Positions 1 through 9,180 of a DNA stretch of 64,000 nucleotides are shown here, one piece after another. Position 1 is the stretch's first letter. Every line of letters starts with the position of its first letter. The stretch covers positions 328,705-392,704 of the forward strand of contig NZ_CABJDN010000004.1 of NCBI RefSeq assembly GCF_902364365.1, given 5' to 3'. This DNA comes from Bacteroides intestinalis. Lineage in GTDB: Bacteria > Bacteroidota > Bacteroidia > Bacteroidales > Bacteroidaceae. The notes below the pieces were generated by a model. The model saw nothing but the letters and a program-made list of their open reading frames with translations, did no database searches and was not told the DNA's origin. Both the position numbers and the translations under genes were made by a program.

Positions 1-574
1 TGATACTTCCCATATACCTTTAATTTTACTCACTGCGAAAAGTAAAGAAGAAGATCGTGTAGAAGCCTATGAATCGGGTGCGGACGCATTTATTGCAAAG
101 CCGTTTAACCTGAGCATACTCCATGCACGTATTGGTAACTTGCTCAAATCTCGTGAGCGTGTGATGAAAGACTTCAAGAAGCAGCTGGTGTTCGAAGCAA
201 AAGAATTGAATTATACCAGCATTGACGAAGATTTCCTGCAACGTGCCATTGACTGTGTGAATCGTCATCTGGATGATCCGAACTTTGATCAGACCCGTTT
301 TTTGGAAGAGATGCATACCACCAAATCCACCTTCTTCCGCAAGTTGAAGTCGCTAACCGGGTTGACTTATGTTTCATTCATCCGTAATATACGTATGAAA
401 GCAGCTTGCCGGATCATGGAAGAAAAGAAACACATCCGCATTTCAGAATTGGCGTATGCAGTGGGATATAATGACCCGCGTTACTTCAGTAGTAGTTTCA
501 AAAAAGAAATCGGTATGCAGCCCTCCGAGTATATGGAACGTTTCACTTCGGGTGGAACTATTGAGGGAGAATAA
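1..574 (+). CDS. Hybrid two-component system regulator (HTCS), C-terminal part only
   Basis: The reading frame is open from the left edge (frame 2), so only the end of the protein is visible. It begins inside a receiver domain: HIPLILLTAK is the beta-4/Thr region and FIAKPFN carries the conserved Lys of the phosphoacceptor fold. A linker and an AraC-type double helix-turn-helix follow, with the signature YAVGYNDPRYFSSSFKKEIG near the end. The phosphoacceptor Asp, kinase and periplasmic sensor lie outside the window. HTCS proteins fuse a periplasmic propeller sensor, histidine kinase, receiver and AraC output in one inner-membrane protein and activate the neighbouring PUL. The gene directly precedes a SusC/SusD pair in the same direction and is therefore the likely activator of PUL 1. 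A terminator hairpin follows at 600-648. Confidence 0.93.
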   Translation, partial: DTSHIPLILLTAKSKEEDRVEAYESGADAFIAKPFNLSILHARIGNLLKSRERVMKDFKKQLVFEAKELNYTSIDEDFLQRAIDCVNRHLDDPNFDQTRFLEEMHTTKSTFFRKLKSLTGLTYVSFIRNIRMKAACRIMEEKKHIRISELAYAVGYNDPRYFSSSFKKEIGMQPSEYMERFTSGGTIEGE

Positions 575-599
575 GAAATATCCTGTTAATGTTTTTTGT

Positions 600-648
600 A
601 TCCTACATAATATGTTGAAGAATGTTTCAACTTATGTAGGATTTTGTT
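600..648 (+). terminator. Rho-independent terminator after the HTCS
   Basis: ATCCTACATAA (600-610) pairs with TTATGTAGGAT (632-642). A short bulge and an inner GTTGAA/TTCAAC stem extend it, and TTTTGTTT follows. It separates the regulator from the susC promoter. Confidence 0.8.
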
Positions 649-709
649 TCATGCACCAAAACTAAACATGAATGGAACATTTGTAAGGGCTTTACTCTGT
701 GAATGTCCA

Positions 710-717
710 TAGATTTG
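710..717 (+). promoter_or_regulatory. Candidate -7 box for susC of PUL 1
   Basis: TAGATTTG matches the Bacteroides -7 consensus TAnnTTTG. Transcription would start near 724, giving a leader of about 75 nt before the susC start at 798. No clear -33 TTTG is seen at the usual distance, which fits an activator-dependent promoter. Confidence 0.5.
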
Positions 718-797
718 CAATGTGATTCTGGAGCTAAGCATGCAGCTCTATTATCACATAGTGTGTTAAGTTATTTTTTAATCTTAAAATTCATACG

Positions 798-3700
798 ATG
801 GAAAAACTAAAGATTTCCTCAGGGGCAAGGTTGAATAAGGTACTCTCTACCTTAATGATCTGTATGGCTCTTATGATGAACGTCTCGTATCTGAGCGCTC
901 AAAATCCTAATGTTACGGTAACTGGTACAGTGGAGGACACAATGGGTCCTGTAATTGGCGCCAGTGTGGTTGAAAAAGGCGTACCTTCCAATGGATGTAT
1001 TACCGATATTGATGGTAATTTCTCTTTGAAAGTAAAACAGAATGCTACGCTGGTAATAAGTTTTGTGGGCTACAAAACAGTAGAAATTCCTTTGAAGGGA
1101 CAGAGAACAGTGAAAGTGACGTTGCAAGAGGACACTGAGATGCTGGATGAGGTAGTGGTAGTTGGTTACGGTACGATGCGTAAGAAAGACCTTACAGGAT
1201 CGGTTGTACAGATTAATCCCGGTAAAATAGCCGACTCGAATCCGACATCTGTACAAGATGTATTGCGTGGAACACCGGGTTTACAGATTGGTTATGATGC
1301 TTCTGCAAAAGGTAGCGGTGCTTCTATACAGTTGCGTGGTAAGAACTCGTTGGGTACTGATGCCAGTCCGTTGATCGTATTGGATGGTATGGCTTTCTAC
1401 GGTGAACTCTCAGAAATCAATCCGGATGATATCGGTCAGATTGACGTATTGAAAGATGCCTCTTCTGCTGCTATCTACGGTGCCAAGGCCGCTGCCGGTG
1501 TTATCATTATCACTACTAAAAAAGGTAAACAAGGAAAGCCTGTCATCAATGTGAGCGCTAATCTGGCTGTCAACCAGAAAGCGGCTTATCGCGACTATTA
1601 CAATGCTTCCGGTTACCTGCGTTATCGTCAGGATTGGTATAAGATGGTGAATACTTATGGACAGGGAGAGAACGGGCTTTATGGTTATTACAATGCGATG
1701 GTAGACACTAAAAAAACGGACGAGAACGGCAAACCCATATATGCACTTGCCTATCCGCAAGGTTATTATGACAATCCTACAAATATGACAGCTGCAGAAC
1801 AAAGTGCTTGGGGTTCTGCTACCGCTTTTAGTGGTCTCGGATTTTCTGAAGGCGAATCCGCGCTTAGCTTGTTTGCACGTCGTCTGACGTTGGATGTTTC
1901 TCCGCTGGTATATAATAATTTCTTGGCAGGCAATACCTTTGATTGGTATGATTCCACTTTCCGTACCGGTATCAATCAAGATTACAACGCCAGCATTTCA
2001 GGTGCTACTGATAAAGTTAACTACTATTTGTCTGTGGGCTACATGGATAATGAAGGTGCCGTACAAGGTAATGATTATCATGCATTCCGTTCGAACATGA
2101 AGATTAACGCCACGATTACCGACTGGCTGGAGGTGGGTGCAAATGTGAACTTCCAGGATCGCTCTGACGGTGATATTCAGGTATCATTGGGCAGTAACTA
2201 TTGGGATAATAATATGTTGCGTAATTCTCCTTACGCTTCCATGTATAGTGAAAATGGTGGGTATGAGCAATACCCTATGTCGGGTACGCCTACGAATGGT
2301 GGTTACAATTACTACTTCGACCGTCAATACTACGATTTGGAGAAAGGATATACCGTATTGAATACCATTTTCAATGCCAAGCTCACGTTGCCTTTAGGAT
2401 TCTCTTATCAATTCAACGCCGCTCCGCGTTTGCAATGGTTTTACGACCGCTATTTCATGTCGGCCGACCTGCCCAACTCTTCGGCAGCTGACCGTGGTGT
2501 GAATCGCGGATGGTCCAAGAACTTTGACTGGAACTTGAATAATACCATTACTTGGGATCGCACTTTTGCTGATACTCATCACTTTACAGTGACATTGGTG
2601 CAAGAAGCTGAAGAACATCGTTATTGGAGCGATAATATTCAGGCCCGTAACATTACACCGACTGATGCACTTGGTCTCCACTATACCAATGGTGCCAACA
2701 AGGAGCAGAGTTCTTTCTCTACCAACGATACGCACTACACTGCCGCTTCTTATCTGGGACGTTTGTTCTATAGCTACGGCGACCGTTATATGTTTACCGG
2801 TACGTTCCGTCGAGACGGCTATGCAGGTTTCGGAGCCAAGAATCCTTGGGGTAACTTTGGTTCTGTAGGTTTAGGTTGGACTGTTTCGAACGAGAAATTC
2901 ATGGAGAGCACTCAGAATTGGTTGGATATGCTTAAGCTACGTGCGTCTTGGGGTACCAACGGTAACCGTGAATTTGGTGATGTGTACAAAACATTAGCTA
3001 ACCTGAACTTGGGGGGAACCGGCATGGTTTATGTCAACAACGGCACATCAACAGTGGTTAATCCCTTGTATATGGACCGTTTGGCAGCTCCTAACCTGCA
3101 ATGGGAAAAGACGAAATCCTGGAATGTTGGAGTAGATTTTTCTGTATTGGATGGCCGCTTGAGCGGTACGGTGGATTACTATTTCAAGAAGACTACCGAT
3201 ATGATTATGTCGCAGCGTCTGCCGAGTTTCTCCGGTTTCGGTAGTATTACTGCCAACTTGGGTGAAGTGCAGAATAAGGGCTTTGAAATAGCTTTGAATT
3301 CTACTAATATCGAGACTAGAGACTTTACATGGAATACTTCCGCCGGTTTCTCTATCAATAAAAACCGTATTAACCACATCTATTACGACTATGACGAAAA
3401 CGGTGTAGAGCGTGACGATACTTCTAACGGTTGGTTCATCGGACAACCTATGGGTACCATTTGGTATTACGAAACTGATGGCGTTTGGCAGAACACACCT
3501 GAGGATATTGCTGCTGCTGCTTTGGTAGGCCAGAAACCGGGTGATCCGAGAGTGGTGAATCGCTATACGGAAGACGATAAAATTTTAGAAGATGGCACCC
3601 GGGTGCCGGTTTACAACGATAACGATAAAACTTACCTTGGAACCACAGCCCCTCCCATTTATTGGAACTTGCGCAATGAGTTCACCTTGTGGAAAGATCT

Positions 3701-4115
3701 GACATTCTCATTCTCGCTCTATTCCTATATGGGGCATAAGAGTACAAATGGTTACTGGCTGAATCAGGACAATGGCGGTTCACAGGTACTTAATGGCTTC
3801 AATATGCCGGAGAAAGAATATTGGACACCCGACAACCCGACCAATGCCTACTGCCGTCTGAATGCTGCAGGTCCTAATACTGGTTTGGCTTCCGGTGTGG
3901 ATAAGCTTTACAACCGCAATTTTGTTCGCTTGGACGACATCACCGTTGGCTATACGCTGCCTCAGAGATGGACGAAGAAATATATGATTGACAAGATTCG
4001 CGTAACTGCAACCGTCAAGAATGTTTGCACCATCTCCGGTTGGGAATATGGTGACCCCGAAACAGGCGGCTTATCTACCCGTTCCTTTAACTTTGGTTTG
4101 AATATAACACTCTAA
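798..4115 (+). CDS. SusC-like TonB-dependent outer-membrane transporter (PUL 1)
   Basis: This 1105-residue protein is the oligosaccharide channel of PUL 1. An N-terminal signal peptide ending near SYLSAQ is followed by a carboxypeptidase-regulatory-like domain (about 38-115; TDIDGNFSLKV, VISFVGYKTVEI). Next come a Ton-box-like region at EMLDEVVVVGYGT, a plug domain (VLRGTPGLQI, QIDVLKDASSAAIYGAKAA) and a long beta-barrel ending in an aromatic-rich strand (NFGLNITL). This architecture defines the SusC/RagA family, which pairs with a SusD lid and takes energy from TonB. The susD gene follows after 15 bases, so the two are co-transcribed. The rest of the locus suggests type II arabinogalactan oligosaccharides as substrate, but that is inference. 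Confidence 0.97.
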   Translation: MEKLKISSGARLNKVLSTLMICMALMMNVSYLSAQNPNVTVTGTVEDTMGPVIGASVVEKGVPSNGCITDIDGNFSLKVKQNATLVISFVGYKTVEIPLKGQRTVKVTLQEDTEMLDEVVVVGYGTMRKKDLTGSVVQINPGKIADSNPTSVQDVLRGTPGLQIGYDASAKGSGASIQLRGKNSLGTDASPLIVLDGMAFYGELSEINPDDIGQIDVLKDASSAAIYGAKAAAGVIIITTKKGKQGKPVINVSANLAVNQKAAYRDYYNASGYLRYRQDWYKMVNTYGQGENGLYGYYNAMVDTKKTDENGKPIYALAYPQGYYDNPTNMTAAEQSAWGSATAFSGLGFSEGESALSLFARRLTLDVSPLVYNNFLAGNTFDWYDSTFRTGINQDYNASISGATDKVNYYLSVGYMDNEGAVQGNDYHAFRSNMKINATITDWLEVGANVNFQDRSDGDIQVSLGSNYWDNNMLRNSPYASMYSENGGYEQYPMSGTPTNGGYNYYFDRQYYDLEKGYTVLNTIFNAKLTLPLGFSYQFNAAPRLQWFYDRYFMSADLPNSSAADRGVNRGWSKNFDWNLNNTITWDRTFADTHHFTVTLVQEAEEHRYWSDNIQARNITPTDALGLHYTNGANKEQSSFSTNDTHYTAASYLGRLFYSYGDRYMFTGTFRRDGYAGFGAKNPWGNFGSVGLGWTVSNEKFMESTQNWLDMLKLRASWGTNGNREFGDVYKTLANLNLGGTGMVYVNNGTSTVVNPLYMDRLAAPNLQWEKTKSWNVGVDFSVLDGRLSGTVDYYFKKTTDMIMSQRLPSFSGFGSITANLGEVQNKGFEIALNSTNIETRDFTWNTSAGFSINKNRINHIYYDYDENGVERDDTSNGWFIGQPMGTIWYYETDGVWQNTPEDIAAAALVGQKPGDPRVVNRYTEDDKILEDGTRVPVYNDNDKTYLGTTAPPIYWNLRNEFTLWKDLTFSFSLYSYMGHKSTNGYWLNQDNGGSQVLNGFNMPEKEYWTPDNPTNAYCRLNAAGPNTGLASGVDKLYNRNFVRLDDITVGYTLPQRWTKKYMIDKIRVTATVKNVCTISGWEYGDPETGGLSTRSFNFGLNITL

Positions 4116-4130
4116 TAACTGAAAGACAAT

Positions 4131-6149
4131 ATGAAAAAGATGAATAAATTAGCAAAGGGATGCATGGTTTTAGCTTCGGCAGCTATGCTGGCAAGTTGTT
4201 CGGACAGCTTCCTGGAACAAGACCCCTTGTCATTCTATAATCCGGGAAATACGTATACTACAGAATCGGGTTTGCGTTCTGCAATGGCGATGTGCGACCT
4301 GGGACTCAAGGAAATGTTAATGGATGGAAACGGAAACGTACTTCCGATGGCTTCGCTCTATTTCATGACTGATATAGGCTTATATGCAAAGACTGATGTA
4401 GGCTTTTTTATGGATGACTTCGCCAACAAGATTACGCCGACCGATGGTATGAAAGGGGGAGGAGATGAGAACTCTATGAGCCGTTTTTGGGACCGTGGTT
4501 GGGTTAGCATCAAGTTTGCCAATACTGTGCTTTCGTACGTAGATCAGGTACAGGGACTGGATGAAAAGTTGCGTAACGAGTATAAAGGACGTGCTTACTT
4601 CCACCGTGCTTATGGATACTATCATCAGGCACTGCTGTTCGGTGACATTCCTTTGGTGACAAAAATTATCGAGGTACCCAAGCAGAACTATAAGTCTACA
4701 AGCAAGGAAGCCATCTTCCAGATGTTGGTGCATGATTTGGAGTTTGCAGTTAATAACGTACCGGCCCAAAAGGACATGGCCTATATGGGAACAGTGAATC
4801 AGGAAGCTTGTATGCAGCTGCTTATTAAATGTTATCTTGTAACGGGTGAGTATAAGAAAGCCGAAGATATGGCTACTGATTTGATCAATAACCATGGTTT
4901 GAAGTTGATGGAAGCTCCATTCGGAACATATGTTGTAGGTAATGACAAAACTTTGCCCGTGCAACGTAATGTGGTTTGGGATCTTCATCGTGGCGAAAAT
5001 GTGTCTATTCCTGAAAACAAGGAAACCATCATGCCTATTTTGAATTTCCATAGTCAGAGTTGGATAAGTTATCCGCTGATGCGTGCCATGTGTGTGCACT
5101 GGTCCAATAGTATTATTACAGATCCTCATAATCTGAGTTCACCTACACTGAATTATGCACGTACTGACGGTAAGTATAATGAAGAGTTAGATTGGGTACG
5201 AGCTTTAGGACGTGGTATTGGTTGTTTCCGTACTTCCCACCATTACAATAAGACTATCTGGCGTTATGATGGCGAAGAAGATACGCAAGATTTGCGCCAC
5301 AACCGCGCTGTAGGTAACTGGGTCGAAATGGAAGATCTCAAGTATAATAATCCGGCATCGGATTTCTATGGTCAAAACCTGATGCTCTATGCGCCGGAAG
5401 ATTGGGGGGTAAATGATGAAGGCAAACCCATCGTGGCAAAGGGCAAATTGCTTTGTTCCGATACTATTCGCAGTTGGTATCCTACTCCTTTGTATAAGGT
5501 TTATATTAAAGATGCCGCGGCAGAAGAAAATATGAATGCCAATCAGTTCAATGGGGCTACAAAAGGCACCTCCTGTTCCAATGGTGATCTCTATTTGTTC
5601 CGTCTTGCCGAGACTTATCTGCTTCGTGCGGAAGCTAAATTCTATCAAGGCAATACAACGGGTGCGGCTGATGATGTAAATGCTGTTCGCCGTCGTGCTA
5701 ATGCTAAGAAAATGTTTACTACGGTTACCATCGGAGACATCACCGACGAACGTGCTCGTGAACTTTATCTGGAAGAATGGCGTCAGCCTGAGTTGACTCG
5801 TATCTCCTGGTGTTTGGCTCGTAGCGGTCAGCCCGATGAGTGGGGTGAGACTTACGACTTAGCTACTTGGGATAAACAAAGCGGTACCGATTTGAATGGT
5901 GGTAGCTATTGGTTTAAGCGTTGCACGCGTTACAGCATCTTTAATCATGGTCCGGTATACTCTCTTGGTAAAGCGTTTAACTATCAGGTTGATAAGCGTA
6001 ATATGTTCTGGCCTGTACCTAATTCGGCTATTACAGCTAATATCGGTGCTACACTTCGTCAGAACTATGGTTATGATGGTTACGATGCTTCAGTGCCGAT
6101 GTTTACTAATTGGGAGGAAGCTGTAGCTGATGAAGAGAAAACAAATTAA
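4131..6149 (+). CDS. SusD-like surface glycan-binding lipoprotein (PUL 1)
   Basis: A 672-residue lipoprotein with a lipobox (MLASC) at the end of its signal peptide. It forms the surface lid over the SusC barrel and binds the target glycan. The start DSFLEQDPLSFYNPG, the TPR-like helical repeats (YFHRAYGYYHQALLFGDIPLV) and the late RLAETYLLRAEAKFYQG segment with DERARELYLEEWR are typical RagB/SusD features. It is longer than the usual 500-600 residues, suggesting extra surface loops. It sits 15 bases after susC. A strong hairpin follows immediately and may lower transcript passage into the downstream genes. Confidence 0.97.
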   Translation: MKKMNKLAKGCMVLASAAMLASCSDSFLEQDPLSFYNPGNTYTTESGLRSAMAMCDLGLKEMLMDGNGNVLPMASLYFMTDIGLYAKTDVGFFMDDFANKITPTDGMKGGGDENSMSRFWDRGWVSIKFANTVLSYVDQVQGLDEKLRNEYKGRAYFHRAYGYYHQALLFGDIPLVTKIIEVPKQNYKSTSKEAIFQMLVHDLEFAVNNVPAQKDMAYMGTVNQEACMQLLIKCYLVTGEYKKAEDMATDLINNHGLKLMEAPFGTYVVGNDKTLPVQRNVVWDLHRGENVSIPENKETIMPILNFHSQSWISYPLMRAMCVHWSNSIITDPHNLSSPTLNYARTDGKYNEELDWVRALGRGIGCFRTSHHYNKTIWRYDGEEDTQDLRHNRAVGNWVEMEDLKYNNPASDFYGQNLMLYAPEDWGVNDEGKPIVAKGKLLCSDTIRSWYPTPLYKVYIKDAAAEENMNANQFNGATKGTSCSNGDLYLFRLAETYLLRAEAKFYQGNTTGAADDVNAVRRRANAKKMFTTVTIGDITDERARELYLEEWRQPELTRISWCLARSGQPDEWGETYDLATWDKQSGTDLNGGSYWFKRCTRYSIFNHGPVYSLGKAFNYQVDKRNMFWPVPNSAITANIGATLRQNYGYDGYDASVPMFTNWEEAVADEEKTN

Positions 6150-6164
6150 TTAGATAAACTTATT

Positions 6165-6200
6165 CGACCAATTCCTTATCACTTGATAGGGAATTGGTCG
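6165..6200 (+). repeat. Strong intercistronic hairpin after susD
   Basis: CGACCAATTCC (6165-6175) pairs exactly with GGAATTGGTCG (6190-6200). The inner TATC/GATA pairs and a T-G pair extend the stem to 16 bp around a 4-nt ACTT loop. No T-run follows on the plus strand, so it is more likely a transcript-stabilising or attenuating structure than a full terminator. Confidence 0.75.
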
Positions 6201-6218
6201 AAATATACATTCTATATT

Positions 6219-7811
6219 ATGAAAATTATTATATATATTCTTACTATAATGTTTTTGTTTTCTTGTACTCAAAAGGAACTTTCTATTGATAATAGCGAAA
6301 ATGTAGAAACATTTTATATTGCTGAAGAGGATGGAGTCATTTATCCGTCAACAAAGATAAATGCTATGACCCGTGTCAGCTTTAATGATAATGATGTGAA
6401 CTGGGTTAATGAATCAAAAGTCACACTGCCTAATGGAGAAAAGGTTGATCTCCCATGGGTAGATGGAGGAAGTTTACCATTCTTCATGCAACAGAAGTTA
6501 AGCCCGGATAATGGTTGGGAACTTGTGGCGCATACCATGGCGCCGGATACTCAAAGCGATAGGTCTTATCTCATATTTCACAATTATGTTACGGGAACAT
6601 TGCGAGTTTTCTGTTATATGAGCACATTTGCAACGAACAATAATGGATATTGGAGAATTTCTTTTTCCGAGCCAACAAGTCTTTTAAATTTTGTGAATGA
6701 ATATGCATTGCCAAAAGATAAAAAAGGTAGGAATGAAGTTATTGTCTCAAATAGCACAACACAGCATGGTGGAGGTTTTGCTTTAGGGTGGAATGGTTTC
6801 CAAATAGAATTAGCTTATGATTCTGAGGCTTCTGGTATAATGAAAATAGAACCAATGAATGTTACAACTGAGAGCATTGTAATGGATGGCAATTTTAAAT
6901 CAGAAACAGAAGGAACTATTATTGGGAAATCATCATCTTCTACTACTACTTCTAAAGCTATTCAAGGCATTGGTAAACTTGCAGGAAATTCAGCTGAAAA
7001 ATGGTTGCAATCAATATTACCTAATGTTCAGCAAAATAGTAGGGCGATAGGAACTGCTACATTATTCTCTTTAGCAAAGTCGGGTATTATATCTATCTTT
7101 TCTGGATTTTCTGGTTTGTTTAAAAAAGACACACAAGAAATACTGGATGTAAATTTGACTACACATGGAGATATTAGTATGAAAGGTGCAATTGCTACTC
7201 CAACTGCAGCCCCAATGGCTCCTGTTAATATACATCTTGAAATGATTGATGGAAAGCTTGGAGGATGGAATCTATTAGAATCTCCTACAATGACTTGGTG
7301 GACTACTGTTTTTAATGAAATTGAGCAAAACAATGCTATAACAAATAGAGAGTATATCTATGAGGTACCTCAACCACAGCATATATCATATAGTATTGTT
7401 AGTAATCCGAAAGCTCGTATATCTACGTCTGATTTACGCTATGTCTTTGTGCGTTCTTCTGAATTGCCGTCTTATAGAAAAGTAGGTAATGTTGAATATG
7501 GAAAAAATGTATTGCCAACAATTTATCCCAAATATCAATATAAAGGAGTTACTATCATTCAACAGCCTCGTATGCGTGTTCATATACGTCTTACTGATTT
7601 CCCAAATTCGGATGGGCTTCCTTTTGATATAGATTTGATGGATACGAATGTACAAAACAAAATAGTAGAATTCATAGAAAGAGATTCTAATATGGATCTT
7701 TATATTCAATTTGTATGTAATGCGAATATTGTGATAAATGGAGTGGAAAATGAATATGTATCAACAAGAACGGTAGAGTGTACAAATCATTTCTGGGGTG
7801 ATGCATATTAA
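6219..7811 (+). CDS. Unrecognised lipoprotein in the surface glycan-binding protein position
   Basis: I do not recognise a family. The ATG at 6219 is preferred over the in-frame TTG at 6183 because the protein then starts MKIIIYILTIMFLFSC, a clean lipoprotein signal; TTG would also place translation inside the preceding hairpin. About 530 residues follow. The central part is rich in Ser/Thr/Gly (about 235-260, SSSSTTTSKA) and is followed by a mildly hydrophobic stretch (TLFSLAKSGIISIFSGFSG). The gene lies directly after susD, where PULs usually carry a surface glycan-binding protein (SGBP), so that is the best functional guess. No starch-binding or Ig-like repeats are apparent. The gene looks more AT-rich than its neighbours, which would fit recent acquisition. 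Confidence 0.7.
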   Translation: MKIIIYILTIMFLFSCTQKELSIDNSENVETFYIAEEDGVIYPSTKINAMTRVSFNDNDVNWVNESKVTLPNGEKVDLPWVDGGSLPFFMQQKLSPDNGWELVAHTMAPDTQSDRSYLIFHNYVTGTLRVFCYMSTFATNNNGYWRISFSEPTSLLNFVNEYALPKDKKGRNEVIVSNSTTQHGGGFALGWNGFQIELAYDSEASGIMKIEPMNVTTESIVMDGNFKSETEGTIIGKSSSSTTTSKAIQGIGKLAGNSAEKWLQSILPNVQQNSRAIGTATLFSLAKSGIISIFSGFSGLFKKDTQEILDVNLTTHGDISMKGAIATPTAAPMAPVNIHLEMIDGKLGGWNLLESPTMTWWTTVFNEIEQNNAITNREYIYEVPQPQHISYSIVSNPKARISTSDLRYVFVRSSELPSYRKVGNVEYGKNVLPTIYPKYQYKGVTIIQQPRMRVHIRLTDFPNSDGLPFDIDLMDTNVQNKIVEFIERDSNMDLYIQFVCNANIVINGVENEYVSTRTVECTNHFWGDAY

Positions 7812-7892
7812 TATGCTAAAGTTTACGACTCCTAGTTTTGGGGGATACTTTAGGTATTTAATAGTGATAAATGCCCATGCAAAATAACTTTA

Positions 7893-7959
7893 TATTTTCA
7901 GGCACGGATTAAGTTCTCTACACAGTTAAATAAATCTGCGTGATTCGTGCCTGAAAATG
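7893..7959. repeat. Intergenic inverted repeat
   Basis: TTTTCAGGCACG (7895-7906) is exactly complementary to CGTGCCTGAAAA (7946-7957). With G-T pairs the stem extends to about 7893-7911/7941-7959. The right arm contains CTGCGTGATTCGTG, which resembles the GCGT/GCGGA vocabulary of the longer inverted repeat at 26913-27005. It may act as a terminator or processing site between the lipoprotein and the GH43 gene. Confidence 0.65.
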
Positions 7960-7993
7960 ATATATAGACTAATTATAGTGACATGTAGGATTT

Positions 7994-9118
7994 ATGAGTA
8001 ACTATTTGAAAGCAATAGGGCCTTTTTTATTTCTATGTATCTTGTTTCAGACACCTTTGTGGGGACAGGTCAATTCAATAGGTAACCAAGATATTGTTTC
8101 CGGTGAAGTTTGGAAAGATACGGATGGAAATGTAATTAATGCCCATGGTGGTGGTATTATTTTCTATAAGGGAAAATATTACTGGTATGGAGAACATCGA
8201 CCTTCCTCTGGTTTTACAACTCAAGTAGGGGTAACATGTTACTCGTCTGCGGATTTACGTAACTGGAAGTATGAAGGCGTGGCTTTAGCTGTATCTGATG
8301 AGGTTGGAAGTGATATAGAAAAAGGTTGTATCATTGAGCGACCCAAAGTAATCTATAATCAAAAGACCGGGAAGTTCGTCATGTGGTTTCATCTGGAACT
8401 GAAAGGAAAGGGATATGGACCTGCACGTGCAGGAGTTGCCATAAGTAATACCCCGGTAGGGCCTTACACGTTTATCCGTTCCGGACGTATAAATCCGGGC
8501 GTTTATCCGATGAACATGACGCTGGAGGAACGGAAGCTTACATGGAACCCGAATGAGTATGAATGGTGGACTCCGGAGTGGCGTGAAGCAATAAACAAAG
8601 GAATGTTTGTGAAACGTGATTTGGAAAGTGGACAGATGTCTCGTGATATGACTTTGTTTGTTGATGAGGACGGTAAAGCTTATCATATTTATTCTTCTGA
8701 GGAGAATTTAACGCTTCAAATTGCAGAATTGTCCGATGACTATCTTAGCCATACAGGAAAATATATCCGTATATTTCCCGGTGGACACAACGAAGCACCG
8801 GCTATATTCAAGAAAGATGAGACTTATTGGATGGTAGCGTCAGGATGTACTGGCTGGAAACCTAACGAAGCCAGACTTATGACTGCTTCTTCCATTTTAG
8901 GAGAGTGGTCTCAGTTACCCAATCCTTGTGTAGGGAAAAATGCGAAAATTACTTTTGGTGGACAAAGTACCTATATATTGCCATTAAAAGAGGGTGGATA
9001 TATGTTTATGGCGGACATGTGGCACCCAAGCAGTCTGAAGGATTCACGTTATATCTGGTTGCCTATCCGATTTGATGAAAAAGGAATTCCGTTTATTGAA
9101 TGGTTGGATAAGTGGTAA
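7994..9118 (+). CDS. GH43 family enzyme, exo-beta-1,3-galactanase-like
   Basis: A 374-residue secreted five-bladed propeller enzyme; the signal peptide ends near TPLWGQ. The N-terminal block DTDGNVINAHGGGIIFYKG, then YYWYGEHR, is characteristic of GH43 subfamilies 24/34, which lack the usual N-terminal catalytic Asp. The conserved Glu residues of IERPKVIYN and NEAPAIFKKDE fit the acid and modulator positions. Subfamily 24 releases galactose from the non-reducing end of the beta-1,3-galactan backbone of arabinogalactan proteins and can bypass side chains; subfamily 34 has other galactose or arabinose specificities. The GH16 gene 62 bases downstream would supply an endo-acting partner. Subfamily assignment is from motif memory and needs a profile search. 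Confidence 0.85.
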   Translation: MSNYLKAIGPFLFLCILFQTPLWGQVNSIGNQDIVSGEVWKDTDGNVINAHGGGIIFYKGKYYWYGEHRPSSGFTTQVGVTCYSSADLRNWKYEGVALAVSDEVGSDIEKGCIIERPKVIYNQKTGKFVMWFHLELKGKGYGPARAGVAISNTPVGPYTFIRSGRINPGVYPMNMTLEERKLTWNPNEYEWWTPEWREAINKGMFVKRDLESGQMSRDMTLFVDEDGKAYHIYSSEENLTLQIAELSDDYLSHTGKYIRIFPGGHNEAPAIFKKDETYWMVASGCTGWKPNEARLMTASSILGEWSQLPNPCVGKNAKITFGGQSTYILPLKEGGYMFMADMWHPSSLKDSRYIWLPIRFDEKGIPFIEWLDKW

Positions 9119-9120
9119 AT

Positions 9121-9147
9121 TTCTTATATTCGTATCTTCTATAAGAA
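9121..9147. repeat. Short inverted repeat between GH43 and GH16
   Basis: TTCTTATA (9121-9128) pairs with TATAAGAA (9140-9147), starting just after the GH43 stop codon. It is AT-rich and weak, possibly a 3'-end structure. Confidence 0.4.
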
Positions 9148-9180
9148 TTGGTAGTATAAATCTGTAAAATGTGAACTTGA

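Noticed and set aside
1894..2361. Short plus-strand frames inside the first susC
   Set aside because: They are out of frame with an intact SusC barrel and have no features of their own.
6183..6218. TTG start for the lipoprotein after susD
   Set aside because: It lies inside the intercistronic hairpin and would put 12 residues before a complete lipoprotein signal starting at ATG 6219.
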